Below are positions 34,138 to 44,924 of a stretch of 64,000 nt of DNA, piece by piece. A model generated the notes under the pieces. It had not been told where the DNA came from. It did not search any database and saw only the letters and a program-made list of their open reading frames with translations. Position 1 is the first letter of the stretch. Every line of letters begins with the position of its first letter. The stretch lies in the NCBI RefSeq assembly GCF_050624435.1, contig NC_134539.1:141952025-142016024 (forward strand), written 5' to 3'. This stretch comes from Tenrec ecaudatus. Taxonomy: Eukaryota; Chordata; Mammalia; Afrosoricida; Tenrecidae. Position numbers and translations under genes: made by a program.

Positions 34138-34687
34138 CTGTGTCAGTCTTGGTAGAACCTCATATGTGCATAAGGGAAAGGTTTATATACAAGAGGAATT
34201 GAAAAAAATCCCAGTCCAGTTCAGATCAAGTCCATAAGTTCAGTATTAGCCCATATGTCTGATACCAGTCTATAAAGTCCTCTTCAGACTCACAGAACAC
34301 ATGCAATGACGCCAAATGCAGGATGATCACAGGCCATTTGGTAGAAAGTCTTGTGGATCCAGTGATGTTGTAAGCATCTCAGAGCTGGCAGGGGTCTCCA
34401 CACGGCTTCTCCAGCACCCATGGCTGTATCAGGGTAGGTCCATGTGGTTTCTCCTCAGGGATGTCTCCCAGGAAGTGAGCCTTGTCAAGTAGAGAGTCTC
34501 CCAGGGAGTGAACAGAGTGAAATTGTGTCTTCTGCCTCCAAGGAGAAAATCCCAGAGTTTTCCCCCAGAATCCTCAGGGGAAGTCCATGCCCACAGAGGC
34601 CTCATTGGTTATATCCTGATTGACAAGCCAGACTCCACCCCTCCATTCATAATCCTCTCAAATTGACAGCAGATTATGTAACTACCT
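34138..34687 (+). repeat. LTR-like repeat family, copy 3
   Basis: 'tgtgtcagtcttggtagaac', 'gtccataagttcagtattagc', 'catatgtctgataccagtc', 'gtaagcatctcagagctgg', 'caggaagtgagccttgtc' and 'ctgattgacaagccagac'. It ends about where an AfroSINE starts. Confidence 0.6.
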
Positions 34688-35040
34688 CACAGGGTTTCTG
34701 AGGCTATCAATCTTTTTTTTTTAATAATTAAACATTTTATTGGGGGCTCATACAACTCATCATAATCCACACATACATTGTGTCAAGCACTTTTGTACAC
34801 TTGTTTCCCTCATCGTTCTACTTGAGCCTTTGATATCAGCTCATTTTCCTCCCTCCCTCCCCACTCCCTCCTCCCCCATGAACCCTTGATAATTTATAAA
34901 ATATTATTATTTTGTGAGGCTATCAATCTTTATGGAAGAAGATGGCGACATCTATCTCCAACAGAGTAGCTGGTGGTTTTGAACAGCTGACCTTTTGGTT
35001 AACAGTCGAACACTCAATGCACTGTACCACCAGGGATCGT
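34685..35040 (-). repeat. AfroSINE split by a LINE-tail insertion
   Basis: The left piece is 'acagggtttctgaggctatc'; the right piece resumes at 34915 with 'tgaggctatcaatctttatgg' shared, then 'gctggtggttttgaacagc', 'ggttaacagtcgaacac' and 'gtaccaccaggg'. The two pieces are one element interrupted at 34716-34914. Confidence 0.85.
34699..34931 (-). mobile_element. L1-type LINE tail inserted in AfroSINE, 17-bp TSD
   Basis: The inserted tail (34716-34914) reads 'attttattgggggctcatac' to 'aatttataaaatattattat'. The direct repeat TGAGGCTATCAATCTTT flanks it at 34699-34715 and 34915-34931. This fixes its ends: about 199 bp, 5'-truncated, minus orientation. Confidence 0.92.
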
Positions 35041-35042
35041 AC

Positions 35043-35150
35043 AATCCAAGAGAACCAAATGGAGTGCCTCCGAGTCAATTCCAAATCATAGCCACCCTTT
35101 AGGCTAGAATAGAACTGCTCCGTTAGTCTCTTAAGGCCTCCAAGATGGGG
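35043..35150 (-). repeat. AfroSINE 3' fragment
   Basis: 'gcctccgagtcaattccaaa', 'tcatagccaccctttagg' and 'gaatagaactgctcc'. Confidence 0.6.
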
Positions 35151-35259
35151 AGTCTTAGAGAAATGGTCTCATCTGTCTCCCATGTGGGATCTAAGAAAAG
35201 AAGTCTTACAAAAGCAGCATTCTGTAGCCCCCAAGAGAAGAATCCCTGGTTTTGATGTG

Positions 35260-35430
35260 ATTACATATGGGGCTGCTGACTGAACGGTCGACAGTGTGAA
35301 TCTTTTGAACCGTTCTGTGAGAAAGATGTGGCCGTCTGCTTCTAGAAAGCCTCGGAAAGATAGTACTGCTCTGTCTTATATGGTCACTAGAACCCTTTAA
35401 GGCCGTAGGAAGTAATTCAATGCCAACCTG
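35260..35430 (+). repeat. AfroSINE, diverged
   Basis: 'gattacatatggggctgctg', 'gagaaagatgtggccgtc', 'agcctcggaaagatagtac' and 'tatatggtcactagaac'. Confidence 0.6.
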
Positions 35431-35476
35431 CTTGGTGTCTGGCCCATGAGAGGGGCAGGTGCAGTGACCTATCGTT

Positions 35477-36064
35477 CTAGAAGGTAGGCTCTTGTTTTGA
35501 GGAGTTAGATGGATAGAGTGGAATCGTTACGATCGTCTCGTTCTTTCTCCTTGTCATCAAGGAAATGTCGGATCGTGGATCGTGGTTCACCTTCCTGAGC
35601 AGCTTTCTCGTGAGGCGGGAGTCGAAGTCGCCTGGGAAAATGTTGCCCCTTGCAATCGGGTTCTCCTTTTTCGCTGAATGAATTGGCATCCCTCTGGATA
35701 TTTTGATTGCATTCTTCCTAACTGGTGGACTCTGGGACACGGGGGTGGGGAACGGACTGAGGGAGCGAGAACCCGATTCTACACTGTGGTGAACGCCCCC
35801 GGAGTCTTTTCTAAGCAGCAAACCCACATCCACGCCAAACCCCTCAAAGGAAGCAGAACCGGTTGGCCAGGTAGGGAAGTTGCTGAGCGCATTGCATTTG
35901 GGATGACTGGATACGAAATCAGAAGAGATGGGGACAGTTAGATGGGGACACGGAATCAAACTGAAGGAGCATGGTCTCATGTCCCAAAGCAAAGGGTCAC
36001 ACGGCAGAAGAGAGAAGCTGGGCTGAAAAGTGACCACATTGCAAAATCCATTGCTTCTCCCCAC
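35477..36064 (-). other. Unexplained 195-codon open frame
   Basis: This minus-strand frame lies in a repeat-poor island of 35,450-36,250 that keeps an unusual number of CpGs for intergenic DNA (for example clusters at about 35,525-35,545 and 35,568-35,585). The product is rich in Ser and Pro with a basic C-terminal third. I see no signal peptide, membrane segment or known motif. It may be chance, an uncatalogued repeat, or a fragment of a lineage gene. I do not assign a function. Confidence 0.25.
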
Positions 36065-36524
36065 CTGAGAGAGACCTGGTCGGAAACAAGCAGAGCCACA
36101 GGAATGTCTGATTCAGCCACGGGCATGACAAGTAAGGCAAACTAAGACCCACCAACGGTGCCTGGAAGTTTGGAGCTGCCACGGGGCAGAGGAAGGACGG
36201 ATCCAGTTCACGCGCAGCCTGTGTCTTAGCGGCAAACCCAGCTGGGAAGGTGGGCAGCAGCCCTGGCTTGGCAGGCCATCTGGGGGAGAACTCCCCTACA
36301 GCTGGCCACTAACTGCGATGGGATTGTATGCCTCCCTTCTGCTTTGTTGACCTCTTTAAGTTTCTAAGAATTAAGTGTGACTCTCGCTTATGGTGCCTGT
36401 TCCTATACATGTTCAACAACAACAACAACAAGGAGACTTTCCATTGAAATCCCTATGCTTTAGGATTAGGCAGTAAACTATAAAGCACCTTGTTGTACAA
36501 GAACCTGAGGGTATGGTCCGTCCT

Positions 36525-36655
36525 ATGTACCCAGCACCGCAGGAGGCTGTGTGCTCACTCCATCGGCAGTTCTGGTCCCAGGACCTCTGCCTTACTGTTC
36601 CTGTCCCTGGAATGTTCTGCCCCGGGAAGGACTTGCTCTGAATTCCGTGTAGGTG
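36525..36655 (+). repeat. L2-like ancient LINE fragment
   Basis: 'cttactgttcctgtccctgg', 'aatgttctgccccgggaag' match the conserved L2 'ttccctctgcctggaatgctc' block. Weak. Confidence 0.4.
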
Positions 36656-36892
36656 CCTGCTCACAAACATAGCATATTATCAGAGAGCTGGCCCAACCCC
36701 CCTATAGAAAGTAACGCAACCACCACCCGCCCCTTGATCTCGACCCCGTCTGGGTACCCTGTTGCCCAGTTCTCCTCAGTACTCACAGTCTCCCACTCCT
36801 GCTTATGAGCTGTTGATTGTCTATGATTTTCCCCACAGATTGGAAATGCTGTGAGAGCCACAATTGGGTTTGAGCTCTGCTCATTGTTTTTG

Positions 36893-37395
36893 GTTTTTTT
36901 CAACCATTTTATTGGGGGCTCGTACAACTCTTATCACAATCCATACATGCATCCATTGTGTCAAGCACATTTGTACATTTGTTGCCATCATCATTCTGAA
37001 AACATTTGCTTTCGACTTGAGCCCTTGGTATCAGCTCATTTCCCCCCTCCCTCGCCGCCACCCCTCCCTTATGAGCCCTGGATAATTTATGGATTATTAA
37101 TTTTGTCATGACTTATAACGTCTCCCTTCACCCACTTTGCTGTTGTCTGTCCCCCAGGGAAGAGGTTGTATGTAGATCCCTGTGATCGGTTCCCCCTTTC
37201 TACCCCACCTTCCCGCTACCCTCCCGGTATCACCACTCACACCACTGGTCCTTAATCCCTGGATTCCCTGTGTTTCCAGTTCCTATCTGTACCAGTGTAC
37301 ATCCTCCGGTCAAGCCGGATTTGTAAGATAGAATTGGGATCATGATATTGGGGGGCGGGGGAGTAGGAAGCACTTAAGAACTAGAGGAAATTTGT
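36893..37395 (-). repeat. L1-type LINE 3' tail
   Basis: From 'caaccattttattggggg' to 'ttaagaactagaggaaat', the same order as 28080-29256, truncated at about 500 bp. Confidence 0.88.
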
Positions 37396-37486
37396 ATATT
37401 TGTTTTTGATTTTTTTAGGTTAAAATATAATGTTTTATTTGATCTTTGATCCATTTAAATGTTGTTTCAGTTTTTGATTGTTGGTG

Positions 37487-38365
37487 GGTTTTTTAATAAT
37501 CATTTTAGTAGGGGCTCATACAACTCTTAAATCATAATCCATACATACATCAATTGTATAAAGCTCATTTGTATATTCATTGCCCTCATCATACTCAAAA
37601 CATTTGCTCCCCACCTAAGCCCTTGGCATCAGCTCCTCATTTTCCCCTCCCTCCACCTCCCCACCTCATGCACCCTTAATAATTTATAAATTATTATTTT
37701 TCCACATCTTGCACTGTCTGACATCTCCCTTCACCCACTTTTCTGTTGTACATCCCCCAGGGAGGAGGTTATATGTAGATCCTTGTAATCGGTTCCCCCT
37801 TTCCAACCCACCATCCCTCCACCTTCCCGGTATTGCCACTTGCACCACTGGTCCTGAAGGGATCATCCGCCCTGGATTCCCTGTGTTTCCACTTCCTACC
37901 TGTAGCAGTGTACATCCTCTGGTCTAGCCAGATTTGTAAGATAGAATTGGGAGCATGAAAGTGGGGGAGGAGGAAGCATTTAGGAACTAGAGGAAAGTTG
38001 TACGTTTCATCGTTGCTATACTGCACCCTGACTGGCTCATCTCCTCCCTGAGACATCTGTAAGGGGATGTCCAGTGGCCTACAAATGAGCTTTGGGTCTC
38101 CACTCTGTACTCCCCCCTCATTCACAATGATTATGATTTTTTGTTCTGATGATGCCTGATACCTGATCCCTTCGACACCTCGTGATCGCACAGGCTGGTG
38201 TGCTTCTTCCATGTTGCCTTTGTTGCTTCTGAGCTAGATGGCCGCTTTACCTTCAAGCCTTTAAGACCTTAGACATTATATCTTTTGATAGCCGGGCACC
38301 ATCAACTTTCTTTGCCACATTTGCTTATGTACTCATTTGTGTTCAGTGATTGTATAATGGAGGTG
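37487..38365 (-). repeat. L1-type LINE 3' tail, long copy
   Basis: From 'aataatcattttagtagggg' to 'gtgttcagtgattgtataatg', about 880 bp. It runs on into a repeated segment at 38366-38580. Confidence 0.88.
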
Positions 38366-38580
38366 AGCACACAATGATATGATTTTTTGTTCTTTGATGC
38401 ATGATAACTGATCCCTTCAGCACCTCCTGACCACACAGACTGGTGTGCTTTTTCCATGTGGGCTTTGTTGCTTCTGAGCTAGATGGCTGCTGTTTACCTT
38501 TAAGCCTTTAAGACTCCAGACGCTAGATCTTTTGATAGCCGGGCACTGTCAGCTTTCCTCACCACATTTACTTATTCAAA
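38366..38580 (-). repeat. Duplicated internal segment of LINE tail
   Basis: 'acaatgatatgattttttg', 'cttctgagctagatggctgc' and 'tttgatagccgggcac' repeat, in the same orientation, blocks already present at about 38,125-38,335. It is either a tandem duplication inside the element or a second truncated copy. Confidence 0.75.
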
Positions 38581-39199
38581 ATAGAGCAACAATATAAAAC
38601 AAAACAACAACTAACCAATGACAAAAAAAAAAAAAAACCCACAACAAGAAAGAAAAGCTTGTAGTTAGCTCAAGGACTGTTTGTTGGCCTTTAGGAGTGT
38701 TTTCCAGCCCAATCTGTTGGGGCACCCAGCCCTGGCCCCAAAGTCTACCTTCTGCTTACCCTGGGGGCCTCACTGCTCTGTTCCCTTGCTGTTCTGTTTG
38801 CACCCCCTTAGTGTTTTGCCTCGGTGTTGCAGGATCACATCAGGTGTAATTCCCACATTGTGTTTCCAGTGTTGTCCCCTGGAGGACTCTGGGTCAGTGA
38901 GGGACATCGTGTATCATAGTGGGACTGGCCATGTGGTCCTCTCTGTGGACTGGCTGCTCTGAGTGGGAACATAGTTCTCAAGGCCTGGTGGGCCAGGATG
39001 TGCTCCACTCTCTCCTCCTCCCCCTTCATCTGCTCCTGTGTGCTCCGATCAGAGCTGCAGATTCAGTGCCGTTCTTCTGGGGGGAGGGGCATGTGCCCAC
39101 GTTGTTGGCCAGGCACCATCCGCTCATTGTTTTTAAGCTGCCCTTCTTTCTTCTTCTTTTTTCCCCCCTTCTTTCTTCTATTCAAAAGACTAGCCACAG
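38581..39199. other. Intergenic, nothing recognised
   Basis: There is an A-rich run near 38,620-38,640. No gene or clear repeat. Confidence 0.45.
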
Positions 39200-39390
39200 C
39201 TACTTGTTGGTAGGTGTTGTCAAGTTGATCCCAACTCATGGAGACCCCTGTGTGCTACTGGGCTACTCCACAGGCCTTTCAAACTGGTGGCTTTCCAGAA
39301 GTCTCTCTCCCAACATGCCTCTGGGCTGGTTGGAACTGTCAACCTTTTACTGGTTGTCAATTGTTTGTTCTACCCAAGTAATCCCATAGT
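39200..39390 (-). repeat. Old AfroSINE-like repeat
   Basis: 'ggtgttgtcaagttgatccc', 'aactcatggagacccctg' and 'ggttggaactgtcaacc' are compatible with a worn antisense copy. Confidence 0.5.
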
Positions 39391-39971
39391 ATTAGCACAA
39401 GCACCCGGGAGATAGGACAGTTCTGTGCAATGAAACTTAACCTGTAGCTGGGTCCTGCTAGGGCTCGGGAGGAGCGTTCCAGGCCTGGATGGATCCCCCA
39501 GGAAGCAGGGTATGTGCCTCATTCTTTAACTAGATCAGCATGAAGCTGGTTTCTGTGAGGCAGAGGTGAACGGTGTCCCCAGTGTTCCATTTTACCAAAC
39601 TGCTGGATTCTATCATCTTTTACTTGATCCCCCTCCTCCCCAACGTACTCTCCCTTCTGTCTTTAGGTTCCATAATCCGCTACGACATTTCACAGAACTC
39701 TTGAACCATCAAGGAAGTGTTTCACGTGATTGTGGAGACTGGCAAGACCCAAACTGGGTGTCAGTCTGGAGGCATCTCCTGACTCATGTGGATGCGGAGG
39801 CTGAGGAAGCAAAACAGGCAGTTCAGATGACAGGTCACTTCTTTATAAGGGTACAGAAACCAATGAACTAGGTCACATGACAGTTGCTGACTCAACAACT
39901 ATGAACCAGACTTCAGATGCAGGGGAGCCCCATGCAGGACGCAGAGAATTTTTGCCAGTGTTCAGCAAAAC

Positions 39972-40052
39972 AAGGGGCCTTCCAAAAGTTCATGGGCAAT
40001 GAAATGACAAGAAAGTGGAGTTTTCCCACACACTCTCTGAAGGCCCCTCACA
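39972..40052. mobile_element. Palindromic mariner-like MITE, copy 1
   Basis: 'ggggccttccaaaagttcatg' at the left and 'ctctgaaggcccctc' at the right form inverted ends about 80 bp apart. The same layout recurs at 44729 and 51209. Confidence 0.6.
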
Positions 40053-40267
40053 CTGGCTGCAGACCTATCTTGAAGGGAAGGCTCTTTACTTGAGCAAGGC
40101 CATAAAAGGCTGTGAAGGGTGGTGACTGAATGAAGGGTTGTGATTTAAGATGCATCCCACCCTAATCCTTTATCATAATAAACAACTCACTCCAGAGTGG
40201 GACCATGGCCATAGGCATACCTTCCAGGGTTTACAACACATCTCAACATGGAGGAGTAACTGGAAGA

Positions 40268-40440
40268 CAGGGGCCTTGGGGGTGGAGTAGTCACACCTTG
40301 GGCTACCAACCCCAAACAACTTTCTCTCGCCCCAGGGGAGAAAGACAGGGCTTTCTACTCCTGTCAAGAGTTACAGACTCCCAAAATCCACCTACAGGGT
40401 GGCTAGGAGTTGGGATGGATTCAATGGCAGGGAGTTGAGT
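40268..40440 (+). repeat. AfroSINE
   Basis: 'gggccttgggggtggagtag', 'gacagggctttctactcctg', 'caagagttacagactccc' and the tail 'caatggcagggagttgag'. Confidence 0.8.
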
Positions 40441-40654
40441 TTTTAATAGTTCGGAGGGACATATTAATTCATTGCAATTAATTGTAATTTACTACAGACT
40501 TGTAAGTAACCACAAGGAAACAAACATGTGCTTTCCTTGCCTACTGGGAACTCCGCCCCTGTCAGGGATTGCAAGTCTGCTATTGTAGGAGGTTGCTATG
40601 GGGTTGGGAGAGAGACCCATAGATGCCTGCCACACGTAGAGCTTCTTAGAGGAG

Positions 40655-40770
40655 CAGAATCTCAGGGTCCACCCCATCCTCAGTGAATCCCAATCTCTGC
40701 ATTTTAGCAGGGCTCCAGGTAATGTGTATGCTCATTAAAATTTGAGTAGCCCTGGTCTGGAGCGGCCATG
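40655..40770 (+). repeat. MER5A-like hAT MITE
   Basis: 'cagggtccaccccatcctc', 'gaatcccaatctctgcat' and 'agggctccaggtaatgtg' match the common eutherian MER5A pattern. Confidence 0.6.
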
Positions 40771-40779
40771 TCTCTTTTT

Positions 40780-41110
40780 TTTTTATTCCCTTCCCATAAA
40801 GGTCCTGGAAGTAAATATTTTCGGCTTTGTGGGCTGCACCATCTCTGTTGCAACTACTCAACTTTGTCCCGGAGCTCAAAGGCGGCCGTAAACAATGCTG
40901 GACAAATGGGCGGGTCTGTGTGATGACAAAAGTTTATGGACACCATCAGTGGGAAGATTTTCTTTCATTTTAATGGGTCATGAAATAATCTGCTTTTCTT
41001 TCAACCATTTAAAAATGTATAATTCTTTCTTGGCTCGAATGCTACACACACAAAGAAGGAAGGGCCTGATTTGGTCCTCAGTCTGCAGTTTACTGACTGA
41101 CCCTGGTCTA
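40780..41110 (+). repeat. Ancient hAT-Charlie-type element
   Basis: 'gtaaatattttcggctttg', 'tgttgcaactactcaactttg', 'gtaaacaatgctggacaaat' and 'gcagtttactgactgaccc' match a widespread eutherian hAT repeat. I am unsure of the exact family name. Confidence 0.6.
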
Positions 41111-41439
41111 GACTACAGCAATCATTTCCCAATTATCAAAAAAATCCTTTCCATAAAATGAGATGAACAGATTCTGCTAAGATGAGCCCTCCCACTGCAT
41201 GTAGAAATGCCTGACTTCTGTTCATCCTGAAGGTGTCCCACGTACATCTTCCACTAATCCATTTTGATCTCGGCTCCTGAGCCTTGCGTGGTGGTGTGCA
41301 TCAGACCAATGTGAAATGTCCATGGAAGATGTGATTGTCAAATATAGCCCTTTGCTAGCTTCCATAAATGCACGGTGTTCCCCTCTTAAAAAATTCTGAG
41401 ACACACCAATGTGCAAGACCCAATCAATAAAAACAAAAC

Positions 41440-41770
41440 CAACTCAGGACCACTGAACTGAGTTGATGTCAATTCACAGTGACCCTGTAAGACAGTGGTT
41501 CTCAACCTGTGGGTGGAAACCCCTTTGGGGGTCAAACAACTCTTTCACAGGGTCACTCGATTCATAACAGTAGCAAAATGACAGTTATGAAGTAGCAATG
41601 AAAATAATTTTGTGGTTGGGGGCGTCACCACAACATGAGGAACTGTACTAAAAGGTCACGGCATTATGAAGGTTGAGAACCACTGCAATAAGATAATGTA
41701 GAATTGCCCCTATGTTTCCAAGACTGTGACTCATTATAGGGTCGAAAGCCCTGTCAAAAATAATGATAAT
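41440..41770 (-). repeat. AfroSINE split by a SPIN element
   Basis: 'ggaccactgaactgagttg', 'aattcacagtgaccctg' on the left and 'taatgtagaattgcccc', 'tttccaagactgtgac' on the right make one antisense AfroSINE body if 41493-41693 is removed. Confidence 0.8.
41493..41685 (+). mobile_element. SPIN (hAT) non-autonomous transposon
   Basis: It starts CAGTGGTTCTCAACCTGTGG and ends GGTTGAGAACCACTG, giving terminal inverted repeats of about 15 bp. Internal blocks 'cccctttgggggtcaaac', 'cataacagtagcaaaatgac', 'gttatgaagtagcaatg' and 'caacatgaggaactgta' match the SPIN consensus as I remember it, with an internal deletion (193 bp). An 8-bp target duplication, CTGTAAGA (41485-41492) and CAATAAGA (41686-41693), matches at 6 of 8 positions. 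SPIN is known to have spread horizontally among tetrapods, tenrec included. Confidence 0.88.
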
Positions 41771-43456
41771 TTCTAGCCCAACTATGAGATACAACATCCC
41801 TCACTGACCCATAGTCCTACAGGGGACAATGCTGGAGACGCAGTGGGGGAATTGCACCTAATCTGACCCCACCACACCAAGGCAAAACACTAAGGGCGTG
41901 CAACAGAACAGCAAGGGGAGCAGAGCAAGGAAATCCTGAGGGAATCTCAAAAATAGGCTTTAGGGCCAAGGCCTGGCACGCAGTCAGACTCCACTGGAAA
42001 ACAACCTAAAGGTCAACAGACCTTGAACTATTTACATGCTTTTCTTTTTTTGGCATTGTTTTTTGTTGTTGTTTTGCTGTCTTGTTTTTGTGTGCATATT
42101 ATTATCTCTGCAGGTCTATCTAGATAAGATAGGCTGTACAAACAATATGGAGGATAAAACAATTTACTGATGGTTCCAGGGAGATGTGGGAGAGGGGGAG
42201 GTAGGGGAAAGGAAGTGGTGTCAGCCAATCCAGGGTCAAGAGAACAATGAGTGATCCAGGGTCAGTGGCGGGGAGGGTGTTGGGGCCTGGTGGGGCTTAA
42301 TCAAGGGCAATGTAACTGAGAGGAATTGGTTGGATCCAAATGAAGGCTGAGCATGATAGTGAGACAAGAGGGAAAAAGGGAAATAGAGGAAAGAACTGGG
42401 AGACAAGGGGCATTTATGGAGGTCTAAATACAGGAATGTACATATGTAAATATATTTATATATGAGAATGGAGAAATAGATCTATGGCCATATATTTATA
42501 GGTTTAGTATTAAGGTAGCAGATGCACATTTGGCCTCCACTCAAGTACTCCCTCAATGCAAGAACACTTTGTTCTATTAAACTGGCATTACATGATGCCC
42601 ACCTTCCAGACAAGGTTGCTGAAGACAAATGGGTGCATAAGCAAATGTGGTGAAGAAAGTTGATGGTGCCCAACTATCAAAGGATATAGCGTCTGGGGTC
42701 TTAAAGTCTTGAAGGTAAACAAGCGGCCATCTAGCTCAGAAGAAACAAAGCCCACATGGAAGACACACACCAGCTTGTGTGATCATGAGGTGTCGATTGG
42801 ATCAGGCATAAGGCATCAAAGAACAAAAAATCATATCATTGTGAATGAGGGGGGAGTTCGGAGTGGGGACCCAGGGACCATCTGAAGGCAACTGGGCATC
42901 CCTTTACAGAAGAGTCGTGGGGAGGAGACGAGCCAGTCAGGGTACAGTGTCACAATGATGAAACATACAACTTTCCTCTAGTTCTTTAATGCTTCCTCCA
43001 CCCCACTATCATGATCCCAATTCTACCTTACAAATCTGGCTAGACCAGAGGATGTACACTGCTACAGATGGGAAGTGGAAACACAGGGAATCCAGGGCAG
43101 ATGAACCCTTCAGGACCAGTCCCAAGAGTGGCGATACCAGGAGGGTGGAGGGACGGGGAAATAGAAAGGGGGAACCGATTACAAGGATCTACATATAACC
43201 TCCTCCTTGGGGAATGGTCGACAGAAAAGTGGGTGAGGGGAGACATCGGTCAGTGTAAAACATGGAAAAATAATGATTTATAAATTATTGGGGGGGAGGG
43301 AGGGTGGGAAGAGGGGAAAAGAGGAGCTGATGCCAGGGGCTCAAGTTGAAAGCAAATGTTTTGAGAATGATGATGACAACAAATGCACAAATTTGCATAA
43401 CACAATGGATGTATGTATGGATAGTGATGAGTTGTATGAGCCCCCAATAAAATGAT
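41745..43456 (+). repeat. L1-type LINE 3' region, longest copy (about 1.7 kb)
   Basis: It runs from 'aacatccctcactgaccc' through 'gaaggctgagcatgatagtg', 'cctccactcaagtactccc', 'caagcggccatctagctc', 'gatgtacactgctacagatgg' and the G-rich 'attgggggggagggagggtgg' to the terminal 'ccccaataaaatgatttt'. No open frame is kept. The polypurine tract and AATAAA at the end fit an L1 3' UTR. Confidence 0.88.
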
Positions 43457-43663
43457 TTTTAAAAATCATGTATAAATTATCAAGAGTTCATGAAGGAGTA
43501 AGGGTTGGGGAAGAAGGGGAAAATGAGCTGCTACCTAAGGGCTCAAATAGAAAATGTTTTGAAAATGATGGCAACATATGTACAAATGTGCTTGACACAT
43601 GGATCGATGAATGGATTGTGATTAGAGCTATAGGAGCCTCCAATAAAATGATTTAAAAAAAAA
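43457..43663 (+). repeat. L1-type LINE 3' tail, second copy in tandem
   Basis: 'tataaattatcaagagttc', 'ggaaaatgagctgctacc', 'gtacaaatgtgcttgacac' and 'ctccaataaaatgattt' with an A tail. It follows the previous copy directly. Confidence 0.85.
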
Positions 43664-44728
43664 GGCTACGTCTTTCGCCCTTGGAGCAGCTGTTAGCATT
43701 GAACTGCTAATTTTGCATATACCCGGAATTCATTCTCTTCTGTACCTCTGATTATTTTACCTCTCTGCTGTTTGGAAGGAACATATAGTGCAGGAAAAGG
43801 GTCTTATTAAAAGGAAGAAGAGCCATCTGGGGAAAGAGTTGCAGGAGAAAACTAGAGAAGCAGGGCTTGATTTTCAGGAGAAAACAGATCGTTCTAGCAG
43901 CAGTGGGCTGCTGGGAAGAAGGCACTGTGCCCAGGAGACTTGTCCAGGACAAGTTTCTGAAGCAAGGTGGTCAGTAAGGGGATGAGACGCCTATTTAGTG
44001 CGAGAGTGTCTGGCAGAGTCCTGGGCCGGATGAGCTGGGGTTGTTTTTTTCTCTCCTTTAATCTGTAGTGTATTTTCACGGTAACGGAACACCTTTCCAT
44101 TTTGTTAGGACCCAGGAGCAGAGAAAAATAACATTCATGAAGTTTTCATCTTATTACACAAAAAATTAAAAAGCACACATGATCACCTGATGCCAGGGAA
44201 TGCGCACTGTGTGTCAGGCCCAGCACTGAGGCATTCCCCATCCTTCCTGCCATTATAAGCTGAAGGCACTGCAGCAACTGGGGATGTTGGTTTGTTTGTT
44301 GGTTTTCCTGAGAGGCAGACAAGGGACTGGGGTGCAGTTGGCTGGCCACAAACACCGTCTTTGATACTGCCTTGTAGGGGCAACATCACTTTCCCCAATC
44401 CTTTGTTTCCTCGGACCTTTAAAAAACTCACAATTCTTGAGGATGTGGGAACAATAATACAAGCAGCAGATCAAGTGGCTTTCCTGTTTTTCTCTACTTA
44501 AAACAAATAAACAAACAAATGTAATCTCATTAAGGTGATATCAAATCCTCTTTGTTATTCAGAAAATAATCCTTTGAGTGACTCAGTACATGGGCAGCCT
44601 GGTTTCTTGGTTAAACAGTTTGCTCACAAATCAATCCAATAACAAATGTTATCAATCTTTGGGCAAAAGTGTGAAGTTATGTTTGGGGATCATTTATTTA
44701 GGAATTACAATGGCAGGCACATATACAG

Positions 44729-44812
44729 AGGGGCTTCAAAAAGTTCATGGAAAATTGAAATGAAAAGGCAGTGAAATTTTTCCTTGAACTTTTTGAAGTC
44801 TCCTCATGTATT
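44729..44812. mobile_element. Palindromic mariner-like MITE, copy 2
   Basis: 'gaggggcttcaaaaagttcatgg' pairs with 'cttgaactttttgaagtctcctc' across about 80 bp. TA dinucleotides flank it, as expected for Tc1/mariner targets. Confidence 0.7.
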
Positions 44813-44924
44813 ATCTCAATTATTCCGCCAACAGGCCCATGAGGAATTAATACACCGTTTTATGTATAAAATTAATACACCCTTTTATGTATAAAAAGAG
44901 GCTTAGGAAGAGGACATGATGGAC

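Noticed and set aside
43457-43663. CRISPR-like or satellite array from tandem LINE tails
   Set aside because: There are only two units with different truncation points, in a mammalian genome. They are independent or sequential LINE insertions.
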